A program made the translations under genes and the position numbers. Positions 1 through 7,885 of a DNA stretch of 64,000 nt are shown here, piece by piece. The number at the start of each line of letters is the position of its first letter. The first letter of the stretch is position 1. The DNA comes from Microbaculum marinum (GTDB taxonomy: Bacteria; Pseudomonadota; Alphaproteobacteria; Rhizobiales; Tepidamorphaceae), in the NCBI RefSeq assembly GCF_042646165.1, contig NZ_JBHRTC010000024.1; one strand, written 5' to 3'. The notes beneath the pieces were generated by a model, which had not been told where the DNA came from, ran no database searches, and saw only the letters and a list, made by a program, of their open reading frames with translations.

Positions 1-528
1 ACGATCCCGCTGGCGGGCTACGAGGCGGCCGGCGACGTGCGCAAGCCGTACGGGTCGGGGGTTGCGGAGATCGTGCCCTACCAGGCGTTCGAGACGGCGG
101 ACGGCTGGCTGATGATCGCGGCGGGCAACGACAACCTGTTCCGCAAGCTGTGCTCGGTGCTGGGCCTGGACGAGCTTGCCGCCGACCCGGCCTTTGCGAC
201 CAACTCGGCGCGGGTGGTCAACCGCGTGCGGCTGATCCCGATGATCGCGGCGAAGGTGGCGACCTGCGCGCCGGACGAGCTTGCGGCGCGGCTCGATGCG
301 CTCGGGGTCCCCAACGCGCCGCTCCTGACCACCGACCAGGTGGCGCGCCACCCGCAGACGCAGGCGCTGGAAATGACCGTCGAATGCGACGATGATGCCG
401 GCCTGCCGCTGGTCGGCGTGCCGCTCAGCCTCGACGCCAAACGACCCCGCACAACCCGACGCGCACCAAAGCTCGGCGAGCACAACCGGATATTGAAACG
501 GAAACCTTCGGAGACGCCAGTTGGCTGA
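1..528 (+). CDS. CaiB/BaiF family CoA-transferase, C-terminal part
   Basis: The reading frame is open from the first base, so this gene begins outside the window and only the last 175 codons are present. The product matches the C-terminal half of class III (CaiB/BaiF) CoA-transferases, which move CoA between carboxylic acids. Visible family features are a YQAFETADGWLMIAAGND stretch, the following small helical domain, and a terminal R-APKLGEHN segment. The catalytic Asp lies further upstream and cannot be seen. The last 8 bases overlap the enoyl-CoA hydratase gene, which indicates translational coupling. The likely role is activating the organic acid that the following enzymes degrade; the substrate is not evident. 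Confidence 0.87.
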   Translation, partial: TIPLAGYEAAGDVRKPYGSGVAEIVPYQAFETADGWLMIAAGNDNLFRKLCSVLGLDELAADPAFATNSARVVNRVRLIPMIAAKVATCAPDELAARLDALGVPNAPLLTTDQVARHPQTQALEMTVECDDDAGLPLVGVPLSLDAKRPRTTRRAPKLGEHNRILKRKPSETPVG

Positions 529-1315
529 GACGTTCGACACCCTTTCCCTCGACCGCCCGGAAGACCACGTCCTGGTCGTCACCCTGAACCGGCCCGACTC
601 GGCGAACGCCATGAACACCCAGATGGGGCTCGACCTGATGGCGGTGTTCGAGAAGCTCGCCATCGACCACCAGGACCTGCGCTGCGTCGTCCTGACCGGC
701 AGCGGCCGGAAGGCGTTCTGCGCCGGCGGCGACCTGAAGGAACGCAAGGGGATGAGCGACGAGACCTGGGCTGCCCAGCATGCCATCTTCGAGCGCATGG
801 TGCGCGCGATCATCGGCTGCCCGCTGCCGCTCATCGCAGCCGTCAACGGGGCCGCCTATGGCGGCGGCTGCGAGATCTCGTCGGCCTGCGACTTCGTCTA
901 CGCTGCCTCGAACGCCCGCTTCGCCCTCACCGAGGTGACGCTCGGCATCATGCCGGGCGCCGGCGGCACGCAGAACCTGGCCCGGGCCATGGGGTCGCGG
1001 CGCGCCAAGGAACTGATCTTTACCGGCCTGCCCTTTTCGGCTCAGGAGGCGGCGGACTGGGGCCTCGTCAACAGGATCTGCGAGCCCGACGACTTGATGC
1101 CGGAGGTCTTGAAGACCGCGGCACGCATCGCCGGCAACGCGCCGATTTCGGTGCGCCAGGCCAAGCAGGCGATCTCGCGCGGACTCGACATGTCGATCTG
1201 GGACGGGCTGGCAATGGAGATCGAGGCCTACAACCGGATGGTGCCGACAGAAGATCGCCGCGAGGGCGTGCTTGCCTTCAACGAGAAGCGCAAGCCGGAC
1301 TTCAAGGGCCGCTGA
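521..1315 (+). CDS. Enoyl-CoA hydratase/isomerase (crotonase) family protein
   Basis: This 264-residue protein has the usual crotonase length. It carries the two oxyanion-hole segments (FCAGGDLKE near residues 67-75 and GAAYGGGCE near 110) and an LTEVTLGIMPGAGGTQ stretch with the catalytic-glutamate region. The start is a TTG at 521, preceded by GGAG at 510-513, and it overlaps the end of the CoA-transferase gene by 8 bases. The family hydrates 2-enoyl-CoA or performs related methylglutaconyl-type chemistry. The HMG-CoA-lyase-type gene directly after it is compatible with a branched-acid pathway such as leucine or isoprenoid degradation, but the exact substrate is inferred. Confidence 0.9.
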   Translation: MAETFDTLSLDRPEDHVLVVTLNRPDSANAMNTQMGLDLMAVFEKLAIDHQDLRCVVLTGSGRKAFCAGGDLKERKGMSDETWAAQHAIFERMVRAIIGCPLPLIAAVNGAAYGGGCEISSACDFVYAASNARFALTEVTLGIMPGAGGTQNLARAMGSRRAKELIFTGLPFSAQEAADWGLVNRICEPDDLMPEVLKTAARIAGNAPISVRQAKQAISRGLDMSIWDGLAMEIEAYNRMVPTEDRREGVLAFNEKRKPDFKGR

Positions 1316-1366
1316 TGACCGGGCGACAGGGCAAGCGGCCCGCATGAACGCTGAAAGGAGCTGACG

Positions 1367-2302
1367 ATGGCCGAGAAGGCTTTTCTGCGCGAGGTGGGTC
1401 CGCGCGACGGGCTGCAGCTCGTCAAGACGATCCTGACGACCGAACAGAAGCTCGAATGGTGCCGTCGCGAGGCGGCGACGGGCGTGTCGGAGATCGAGGT
1501 GACGTCGTTCGTGCCGCCGCACGTGGTGCCGCAGTTCGCCGATGCGGGTGACGTGGCGCGCGGCGCCGTCGCGATGGGCGGCTTCACCGCCGCCGCCCTG
1601 GTGCCGAACCTGAAGGGCGCGCAGTTCGCGATGGAAGCCGGGATCGCCAAGATCAACTACGTGCTGTCGGCGAGCGAGGAGCACAATCTCGCCAATGTCC
1701 GCCGCAGCACGCAGGAGTCGATCGACGACTTCGCGCGCATCATCGCGTTGCGCGACGAGATCGCTCCGGGCAAGGTGAAGGTTGGTTCGGGTATCGCCAC
1801 CTCCTACGGCTGCACCATCTCCGGGCCCGTGTCGGAAAAGCGTGTGGTCGAGATCGCGGCGAAACTGCTGGAACTCGGCGCCGACGAGATCGCCGTCGCA
1901 GACACGGTCGGCTACGGCAACCCTGGACAGGTCCGCCGCATCATGGGCGCGGTCGTCCGCGAGGCGGGCGACATTCCCGTCGCCTCCCACTTCCACGACA
2001 CCCGCGGCCTCGGCCTGGCCAACGTCACCGCAGCCCTCGAGGTCGGTGTGAGGGCGTTCGACGCCTCGCTCGGGGGTCTCGGCGGCTGCCCGTTCGCACC
2101 CGGGGCCAGCGGCAACATCGACAGCGAGGACACGGTGTTCCTTCTCGAGGCGCTCGGTTTCGATACCGGCGTCGACATCGAGGCGCTGGTCGAGGTGCGC
2201 CGCATGGTCGAGGGCTGGCTGCCGGGCGAACGCTTTTCCGGATCGATCGCCGAGGCGGGTCTTCCCAAGACCTTCCGTGCGCCGATCGACGCGGCAGCGT
2301 AG
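1367..2302 (+). CDS. Hydroxymethylglutaryl-CoA lyase family protein
   Basis: A 311-residue TIM-barrel protein of the HMGL-like family. It starts with the REVGPRDGLQ metal and substrate signature at residues 7-16. It has the SHFHDTRGLGLAN metal-binding histidines near residues 206-218 and the GGLGGCPFAPGASGN active-site cysteine loop near 236-250. Family members cleave 3-hydroxy-3-methylglutaryl-CoA to acetoacetate and acetyl-CoA or perform related acyl-CoA retro-Claisen reactions. The start ATG at 1367 has GAAAGGAG shortly upstream. It sits between an enoyl-CoA hydratase and an acyl-CoA dehydrogenase, so a catabolic role is likely; related lyases act on other hydroxyacyl-CoAs and the substrate is not proven. 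Confidence 0.9.
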   Translation: MAEKAFLREVGPRDGLQLVKTILTTEQKLEWCRREAATGVSEIEVTSFVPPHVVPQFADAGDVARGAVAMGGFTAAALVPNLKGAQFAMEAGIAKINYVLSASEEHNLANVRRSTQESIDDFARIIALRDEIAPGKVKVGSGIATSYGCTISGPVSEKRVVEIAAKLLELGADEIAVADTVGYGNPGQVRRIMGAVVREAGDIPVASHFHDTRGLGLANVTAALEVGVRAFDASLGGLGGCPFAPGASGNIDSEDTVFLLEALGFDTGVDIEALVEVRRMVEGWLPGERFSGSIAEAGLPKTFRAPIDAAA

Positions 2303-2327
2303 CGGCCGGCAGACGAGAGACACGAGG

Positions 2328-3527
2328 ATGGATCAGTACAATCGGGATGCCGCCACCGAGACGGTCGGCGTCGACGTCGGCGAGGACTACCCCGAACTGC
2401 GCGAGGCGGTTCGCCGGATCTGCGCCGACTATCCGCCGTCCTACTGGCGCGACCTCGACGAGCAGCAGGCCTATCCGAGCGCCTTCGTCGAGGCGCTGAC
2501 CGAGAGCGGCTTCCTGGGCGCGTTGATACCCGAGGTGTACGGCGGCTCGGGCCTGCCGCTCAGGGCGGCCGCCGTCATCCTCGAGGAGATCAACGGTTCC
2601 GGCTGCACGGCCAGTCCCGCCCACGCGCAGATGTACATCATGGGCACGCTGCTCAGGCACGGCAGCGAGGAGCAGAAGCGCAAGTACCTGCCGGGCATCG
2701 CCTCCGGCGACCTGCGGCTGCAGGCCTTCGGCGTCACCGAGCCTACCACCGGCTCCGACACCACCCAGCTCAAGACCCGCGCGGTGAAGGACGGCGACCA
2801 CTACGTGGTCAACGGGCAGAAGGTGTGGACATCGCGGGCGCTCTATTCCGACCTGATGCTGCTGCTCGCCCGGACGACGCCGGCCGACCAGGTCAAGAAG
2901 CGCACCGACGGCCTGTCGGTGTTCCTGGTCGACCTGCGCGAGGCGCGCGGCAACGGCGTCGAGATCAAGCCGATCAAGGCGCTGCTCAACCACAACACCA
3001 CCGAAGTGTTCATCGACAATCTCAAGGTCCCGGCCGAAAACCTGATCGGCGAGGAAGGCAAGGGCTTCCGCTATATCCTCGACGGCATGAACGCGGAGCG
3101 GATCCTGGTTGCCTCCGAATGCGTCGGCGACGGCCGCTGGCTCCTGAAGCGCGGCGTCGAATACGCTGGCGAGCGCGTCGTCTTCGGCAAGCCGATCGGC
3201 GCCAACCAGGGGGTGCAGTTTCCCCTCGCGCGCGCCTATGCGGAGCTGGAGGCCGCCGACCTGATGTGCCGCAAGGCGGCCGCCCTGTTCGACGCCGGCA
3301 GGCCGTGCGGCTCGGAAGCCAACATGGCCAAGCTGCTCGCCTCCGAGGCGACCTGGCATGCCGCCGACGCCACCCTGCAGACCCACGGCGGCTTCGGCTA
3401 CGCCCGCGAATACGACATCGAACGCAAGTGGCGCGAGGTCCGGCTCTACCAGACCGCGCCGATCTCCACGAACCTGATCCTCGCCTATATCGGCCAGCAC
3501 GTGCTCGGCATGCCGCGGTCCTATTGA
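2328..3527 (+). CDS. Acyl-CoA dehydrogenase (IVD-like catalytic base position)
   Basis: A 399-residue FAD-dependent acyl-CoA dehydrogenase that transfers electrons to ETF. The ATG at 2328 was chosen because it follows an ACGAGG-type ribosome site and the family N-terminus begins there; the frame continues 17 codons upstream without support. Signatures include the FGVTEPTTGSD flavin and substrate loop and QTHGGFGYARE near the C-terminus. The usual C-terminal YEGT catalytic glutamate is absent (the region reads LYQTAPISTN). A glutamate in the GMNAER segment, Glu257, aligns with the base used by isovaleryl-CoA dehydrogenase. This suggests a branched-chain substrate, consistent with the neighbouring lyase. 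Confidence 0.9.
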   Translation: MDQYNRDAATETVGVDVGEDYPELREAVRRICADYPPSYWRDLDEQQAYPSAFVEALTESGFLGALIPEVYGGSGLPLRAAAVILEEINGSGCTASPAHAQMYIMGTLLRHGSEEQKRKYLPGIASGDLRLQAFGVTEPTTGSDTTQLKTRAVKDGDHYVVNGQKVWTSRALYSDLMLLLARTTPADQVKKRTDGLSVFLVDLREARGNGVEIKPIKALLNHNTTEVFIDNLKVPAENLIGEEGKGFRYILDGMNAERILVASECVGDGRWLLKRGVEYAGERVVFGKPIGANQGVQFPLARAYAELEAADLMCRKAAALFDAGRPCGSEANMAKLLASEATWHAADATLQTHGGFGYAREYDIERKWREVRLYQTAPISTNLILAYIGQHVLGMPRSY

Positions 3528-3576
3528 GGCGGCAAAGCCGGGCCGACAGGAAGCGAAACCTGAGGGAGCCAGACGG

Positions 3577-4962
3577 ATGACCGGACTGACACGCCAGGCG
3601 GCGGACTTCGTCGCATCGATCACCTACGAGGCGATACCGGACAGGCTCACCGACGCGGCGAAATCCGGCATGACCGACTGCGTCGCGGTGACGATCGCGG
3701 GATGCGAGGAGGAGGCCGTCCGGCTCGTCGCGGGAATCGTCTCCCCGGCGGCCGGCATCGATGGCGCGGCGCCGCTGATCCCCTCGGGCGACCTGTATTC
3801 GGCGCCCGACGCGGCGCTGGTGAACGGGGTGGCAGGCCACGCGCTCGACTACGACGACGTAGGCATGGACGGCCATCCGAGCGCGGCGATGACGCCGGCG
3901 ATCCTGGCGGAAGGCTGGGCGCTCGGCGTTTCGGGACAGCGGGCGCTTGCCGCCTATGTCGCCGGCTACGAACTGTGGGCGCTGCTGAAGGCGCTCGAGC
4001 CGGGCATCATGCACGAGCGCGGCTTTCACCCGACAGCGGTGATGGGCACGATCTCGGCAGCCGGCGCCTGCGCGGTCCTGCACGGCCTGGATGCGGAACG
4101 CGCCGGTCATGCGATCGGCATCGCCGCCTCGCTCGCCTCGGGACTGGTCGCCAATTTCGGGACCATGACCAAGCCGCTGCATGCCGGCCGCACGGCGCAG
4201 AACGGCGTCATCGCGGCGCGGCTGGCGCAGGCCGGCTTCACCGCGGCCCCTGACATTCTCGAACACCGCACCGGCTTCATGATGGCGCATTCGGCGTCGG
4301 GGACGCCGGACATCGCCGATCGCGACCACGGTCTCGGCCGGACCTGGCGGATGGCGGAACTCGGGATCAACATCAAGGGCTATCCGCTGTGCTACTGCAC
4401 GCACCGCGCCATCGACGCGATGCTCGACATCGTCAACGACAACGACCTGAAGCCCGACGACGTGCGCGAGATTCGCGTCGGCGCGGGGACGCCCGAACTG
4501 CTGATCCTGCGCAACCACACGCCGAAGACGGGGCTGGAGGCGAAGTTCTCGATGGAGTTCGCGATGGCGAGCTCGCTTGTCGCCCGGCGCGTCGGCATCG
4601 CCGAACTGAGCGACGGCTTCGTCGCCCGACCCGAGGTGATCGGCGCGATGGAGAAGGTGAAGCTCGCGGCGATCCACGACGGTCTCGGCGGCCTGCCGGA
4701 CGCGCCGCCCGACACGGTCGAGGTCGAGACGGTGTCCGGCCAGGTGCTGACGCACGCTCCCGTGCAGTACGCGCGGGGAAGCTGGCAGCTGCCGCTCGAC
4801 CGCGACGGCCTGAAGGCGAAGTTTCGCGACTGCGTCACCGGTCGCCTGCCTGTGCCGCAGTCCGACGGGCTGTTCGGCGCCATGATGGCGCTGGAGGAAA
4901 TCGCCGACCTCAAGGAACTGCCGCTGTCGGAGGCCGCCGCAACGCGGCTGCGCAGCGCCTGA
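3577..4962 (+). CDS. MmgE/PrpD family protein
   Basis: A 461-residue protein of the MmgE/PrpD (2-methylcitrate dehydratase-like) family, close to the family's usual 450-480 residues. Recognisable segments are an ALVNGVAGHALDYDDV stretch near residues 84-99, HPSAAMTPAILA just after it, and the MTKPLHAGRTAQNG motif near 197-210. Family members dehydrate or isomerise small tricarboxylates and related acids; many PrpD-like proteins in CoA-ester loci have unassigned substrates. ATG at 3577 follows a GAGGGAGCC ribosome site. It belongs to the same plus-strand run as the dehydrogenase. Confidence 0.9.
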   Translation: MTGLTRQAADFVASITYEAIPDRLTDAAKSGMTDCVAVTIAGCEEEAVRLVAGIVSPAAGIDGAAPLIPSGDLYSAPDAALVNGVAGHALDYDDVGMDGHPSAAMTPAILAEGWALGVSGQRALAAYVAGYELWALLKALEPGIMHERGFHPTAVMGTISAAGACAVLHGLDAERAGHAIGIAASLASGLVANFGTMTKPLHAGRTAQNGVIAARLAQAGFTAAPDILEHRTGFMMAHSASGTPDIADRDHGLGRTWRMAELGINIKGYPLCYCTHRAIDAMLDIVNDNDLKPDDVREIRVGAGTPELLILRNHTPKTGLEAKFSMEFAMASSLVARRVGIAELSDGFVARPEVIGAMEKVKLAAIHDGLGGLPDAPPDTVEVETVSGQVLTHAPVQYARGSWQLPLDRDGLKAKFRDCVTGRLPVPQSDGLFGAMMALEEIADLKELPLSEAAATRLRSA

Positions 4963-4982
4963 ACGAACTCTGGAGGAATAGC

Positions 4983-5858
4983 ATGGGCTCAGCCCCGATC
5001 GAACAAGTTGCCGGCCTCTATCACCGGCGCATCGGCGACGTCACCGTCACCGCCCTGTCCGACGGCTACCTGGACGCGCCGTTCGAGGTTCTCCGAGACA
5101 TCGAGCCTGCCGACGCCGACAGCCTCCTCAAGGGTGCCTACCGCCCGTCGCCGCCGCGCATCTCCGTGAACTGCTTCCTGATCCAGACGGGCGAGAGGGT
5201 CGGCCTCGTCGACACCGGGTCCGGCGAGACGATGGGGCCGACGCTCGGCCGGCTGCCGGGTCTGCTGGCGAGGATGGACCTGACTCTCGCCGACGTCGAC
5301 ACGGTGCTGCTGACCCACATGCATCCCGACCACTCCAACGGACTGACGGCGGAAGACGGCACCGCGCTGTTTCCAAATGCCGAACTCGTGGTGTCCGAGC
5401 AGGAAATCGGCCACTGGTACGACGACGCTGCGATGGCGCGCGCCACCGAGAGCCAGAAGACCCGCTATTTCGGCTGGGGCCGCTTCCAGACCGGACCATA
5501 CCGCGACCGCGTCCGCCACGCCGCCGGCGAGGTACTGCCGAACGTCACCGCGGTGCCCCTTGCCGGCCACACGCCCGGCCATACCGGCTACCAGGTCGCC
5601 TCCGGCGACGACGCGCTGCTGATCTGGGGCGACATCGTCCATGTCCCGGATATCCAGTCGCGCCACCCGGAAGTGACGATGGTGTTCGACAGCGATCCCG
5701 AACAGGCTGTCGCGACGCGCCGGCGCATGTTCGACATGGCGGCGAGCGACGGTCTGCTGGTCGCAGGCATGCATGTCCACTACCCGGCCTTCGCCCACGT
5801 CGTTCGCCGCGGCGACGCCTACGCCCTCGAGCCGGAGGTCTGGGCGTTTACGATGTGA
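4983..5858 (+). CDS. Metallo-beta-lactamase fold hydrolase
   Basis: A 291-residue MBL-fold hydrolase. The zinc-binding THMHPDH motif lies near residues 115-121, followed by an AGHTPGHTGY histidine segment and an IWGDIVH segment that supply further metal ligands. The ATG at 4983 has a strong GGAGGAATAGC ribosome site. An open frame extends far upstream, but that part is antisense-like noise inside the previous gene. Proteins of this class hydrolyse lactones, thioesters or phosphodiesters; in this catabolic setting a lactonase or thioesterase role is plausible. No signal peptide is present, so it should be cytoplasmic. Confidence 0.87.
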   Translation: MGSAPIEQVAGLYHRRIGDVTVTALSDGYLDAPFEVLRDIEPADADSLLKGAYRPSPPRISVNCFLIQTGERVGLVDTGSGETMGPTLGRLPGLLARMDLTLADVDTVLLTHMHPDHSNGLTAEDGTALFPNAELVVSEQEIGHWYDDAAMARATESQKTRYFGWGRFQTGPYRDRVRHAAGEVLPNVTAVPLAGHTPGHTGYQVASGDDALLIWGDIVHVPDIQSRHPEVTMVFDSDPEQAVATRRRMFDMAASDGLLVAGMHVHYPAFAHVVRRGDAYALEPEVWAFTM

Positions 5859-5969
5859 CCGCTCCCGTTTCCTTTGGCGGAACCCACGCGTCGGTCCCAA
5901 GACAGGCCGCGGCAGAGTGTATACACTTTTCGCGGCGGCTGAGGCCGTGCGTCGGCGAGGGAGAGGGAC

Positions 5970-6371
5970 ATGGCGGAACGGCCCGAATTCGATACCGAAC
6001 AGTTCGCAAGAGGCGAGAGGATGCGCCGCGAGGTGCTGGGCGATGCCCATGTCGACGCGTCGCTGAACCGCGCCGACGACTTCACCGCGGACATGCAGAA
6101 GCTCGTTACCGAATGGGCGTGGGCAGGCGTGTGGACGCGTCCGGGACTCGACCGGAAATCCCGGTCCATCGCCACCCTCGCCATGCTGACGGCGCTTAAC
6201 AGACCGCATGAACTCAAAGCCCACGTGCGCGGCGCGCTGCGCAACGGCGTGAGCGTGGACGAGGTCAAGGAAGTGCTGCTGCAGGCCGCCGTCTATTGCG
6301 GGGCGCCCGCCGCGCTCGACGCCATGCGCGTCGCAGCCGAAGTCCTGCGCGAAGAGCGCGCGATCGGCTGA
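5970..6371 (+). CDS. Carboxymuconolactone decarboxylase (CMD) family protein
   Basis: A 133-residue small helical protein matching the CMD fold of PcaC-like enzymes. The central LDRKSRSIATLAMLTAL segment and the C-terminal EVLLQAAVYCGAPAALDAMRVA helix are characteristic. The family includes gamma-carboxymuconolactone decarboxylase (protocatechuate pathway) and many uncharacterised relatives. A GAGAGGGA ribosome site precedes the ATG. It closes the first catabolic gene run and lies 110 bases after the MBL hydrolase. No other protocatechuate genes are seen, so pcaC itself is not claimed. Confidence 0.85.
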   Translation: MAERPEFDTEQFARGERMRREVLGDAHVDASLNRADDFTADMQKLVTEWAWAGVWTRPGLDRKSRSIATLAMLTALNRPHELKAHVRGALRNGVSVDEVKEVLLQAAVYCGAPAALDAMRVAAEVLREERAIG

Positions 6372-6491
6372 GGCCGGGTGACGGGAAGGACCGGCCGGAT
6401 CGAAGCGGCCGCGCTCCACCAGCAGGCGTCGCACCTTGCAGTGGCCGGCAGCCTTCGCCCCGAGGTGCGGACGGACCCGCCCTCGCCAGCG

Positions 6492-6624
6492 CCTCGTGGT
6501 TCGAGACGGGCTCTGACGAGCCCTCCTCACCATGAGGCTCAATTCATGCCGCGTTTGATTTGCAGCCAAATGTGGCCCTCATGGTGAGGAGCCTTGCGCA
6601 AGCAAGGCGTCTCGAACCACGAGG
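6492..6624. repeat. Pair of inverted REP-like palindromes (BIME-type element)
   Basis: Two related 46-48 base units, 6492-6537 and 6577-6624, face each other. Each runs from a CCTCRTGGT arm to a GAGACG segment, with an inner hairpin: GGGCTC-TGAC-GAGCCC in the left unit and GCCTTGC-GCAA-GCAAGGC in the right unit. The right unit read on the minus strand matches the left one closely, with outer CTCGTGGTTCGAGACG and CTCCTCACCATGAG. This arrangement is typical of dispersed REP/BIME elements in rhizobial genomes. It sits in the gap between the catabolic run and the liv operon and may act as a transcription barrier. Confidence 0.8.
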
Positions 6625-6796
6625 GCGGGCAGCCAATTGACGCCGGCTGTTTCGCAACCCCGCCCGCGCGCACCTTTGCGGTTGACGGAGCGGTATCACA
6701 CCCACTAACCTTCCCTGAAGTGTCGACACAATGAAACAGCTCGGCTGCCGGCGGAGATGTCCGGAACGGCCGCGCCACAGGGAGGAAGTCGAGACA

Positions 6797-6931
6797 ATGG
6801 CTAGAGATAGCCACGGCGCGGCGTGCCATCTGCCTCCTTTCGGCTGCCCCAGGCCGCCATCCCGTTTTCACCCGAACTGCCGACAGCAGGCATGCCTGCC
6901 GCCCGGTCCTTCAAGCCCGCCCCACGGCTGA
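6797..6931 (+). CDS. Possible 44-codon leader ORF upstream of livH
   Basis: A short frame starting at ATG 6797 is preceded by GGGAGGAAG at 6780-6788, one of the best ribosome sites in the region. It ends 12 bases before the livH start. The predicted 44-residue peptide is rich in Pro and Cys and resembles no family I know. It may be a leader peptide coupling translation into livH, or a relic of a deleted gene start; the same GGGAGGAAG site precedes the binding-protein gene at 10422. Protein production is not established. Confidence 0.35.
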   Translation: MARDSHGAACHLPPFGCPRPPSRFHPNCRQQACLPPGPSSPPHG

Positions 6932-6943
6932 GCGGAGAGCCCG

Positions 6944-7885
6944 GTGGAAGAACTCAAGTGGTTTTTCGTCGACTTCTTCCAGGCGATGAGCGCCGGGCTT
7001 CTGGTCGGCGGAATCTACGGCCTGATGTGCGTCGGCCTCGGCATCATCTTCGGCGTCATGCGGGTCATCAATTTTGGCCAGGGCGACTTCATGATGCTCG
7101 GCATGTACGGGGCCTACTACATGTTCACGCTGCTCGGTCTCGGCGTGCTCCTCGGCCCCTATGCGGGACCCGTCGCCGCAGCGGCGCTCGCCGGTCCGGT
7201 CGTCTTCGTCATCAGCTGGTTCATCCACCTGTTCCTGGTCAGGCACGTCACTGGTGCTCGGGTCGTCTCGTCCGAGGCCGAGGGCCACTACGCGCAGATC
7301 ATCCTGACGCTCGGCATCGCGCTGGTGCTCGCCAATGGCGGGCTCATCGTGTTCGGGTCGCTGCCGGTCTCGATCCCCACGCCGATGTCGCGGGAGAGCT
7401 GGTCGATCGGGCTGATCTTCCTGAACAAGGCGCGCACCGTCGGCTTCTTCATATCGGTGCTCAGCGCCGCCGCGCTCTACCTGTTCCTCAGCCGCTCGAC
7501 GCTCGGCAAGGCGATCCGCGCCGCCGCCGACAATCCGGTCGCCGCGTCCTATGTCGGCGTCGACGTCGACCGCTCGCACCGCTTCGCCTGGTCGCTCGGC
7601 TGCGCGATCACCGCAGTCGCCGGAGGACTGATCGCCTCCACCCAGACCTTCCAGCCCTATATCGGCCTCGACTTCGTCATCGTCATGTACGCAGGCGTGG
7701 TGCTCGGCGGGCTGGGCAGCATTCTCGGCGCCTTCTGGGGCGGCCTCACCATCGGTCTGGTCCAGCAGATGTCGACGCTCATCCTGCCCTACCAGCTCCA
7801 GAACACCGCAGTGTTCGTGGTCTTCCTGCTGATCATCTTCTTCAGGCCGCGCGGCATGTTCGGCCGCGTCTGGGAGCGCGCCTGA
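6944..7885 (+). CDS. livH: Branched-chain-type ABC transporter permease LivH
   Basis: A 313-residue integral membrane permease of the hydrophobic-amino-acid (HAAT) ABC family. It has about eight hydrophobic segments, the early GLMCVGLGIIFGVMRVINFGQGD signature (first part shown within residues 27-49) and the family's IRAAADNP cytoplasmic loop near residue 189. It pairs with LivM in the inner membrane. GTG start at 6944; the stop overlaps the next gene's start by one base (TGATG). The cargo could be an organic acid rather than an amino acid, since HAAT systems in catabolic loci often import aromatic or aliphatic carboxylates. Confidence 0.92.
   Translation: MEELKWFFVDFFQAMSAGLLVGGIYGLMCVGLGIIFGVMRVINFGQGDFMMLGMYGAYYMFTLLGLGVLLGPYAGPVAAAALAGPVVFVISWFIHLFLVRHVTGARVVSSEAEGHYAQIILTLGIALVLANGGLIVFGSLPVSIPTPMSRESWSIGLIFLNKARTVGFFISVLSAAALYLFLSRSTLGKAIRAAADNPVAASYVGVDVDRSHRFAWSLGCAITAVAGGLIASTQTFQPYIGLDFVIVMYAGVVLGGLGSILGAFWGGLTIGLVQQMSTLILPYQLQNTAVFVVFLLIIFFRPRGMFGRVWERA

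Larger units (their letters stand above)
6372..6943. other. Intergenic region with REP element and upstream region of the liv operon
   Basis: This 572-base gap holds the REP pair at 6492-6624 and a short open frame at 6797-6931, both listed separately. The stretch 6640-6795 is the likely promoter region for the Liv transporter operon, but I cannot name convincing -35/-10 boxes. No other coding sequence is supported here. Confidence 0.6.

Noticed and set aside
425..2323. Minus-strand frame of 632 codons and similar long antisense frames at 7789-9570 and 59197-61329
   Set aside because: They mirror well-identified genes in the third-position-GC frame and carry no start signals.
6823..7884. Upstream extension of the LivM-LivG frame
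   Set aside because: The extra 354 codons are a shifted reading of livH. The ATG at 7885 fits the family N-terminus and overlaps the livH stop.
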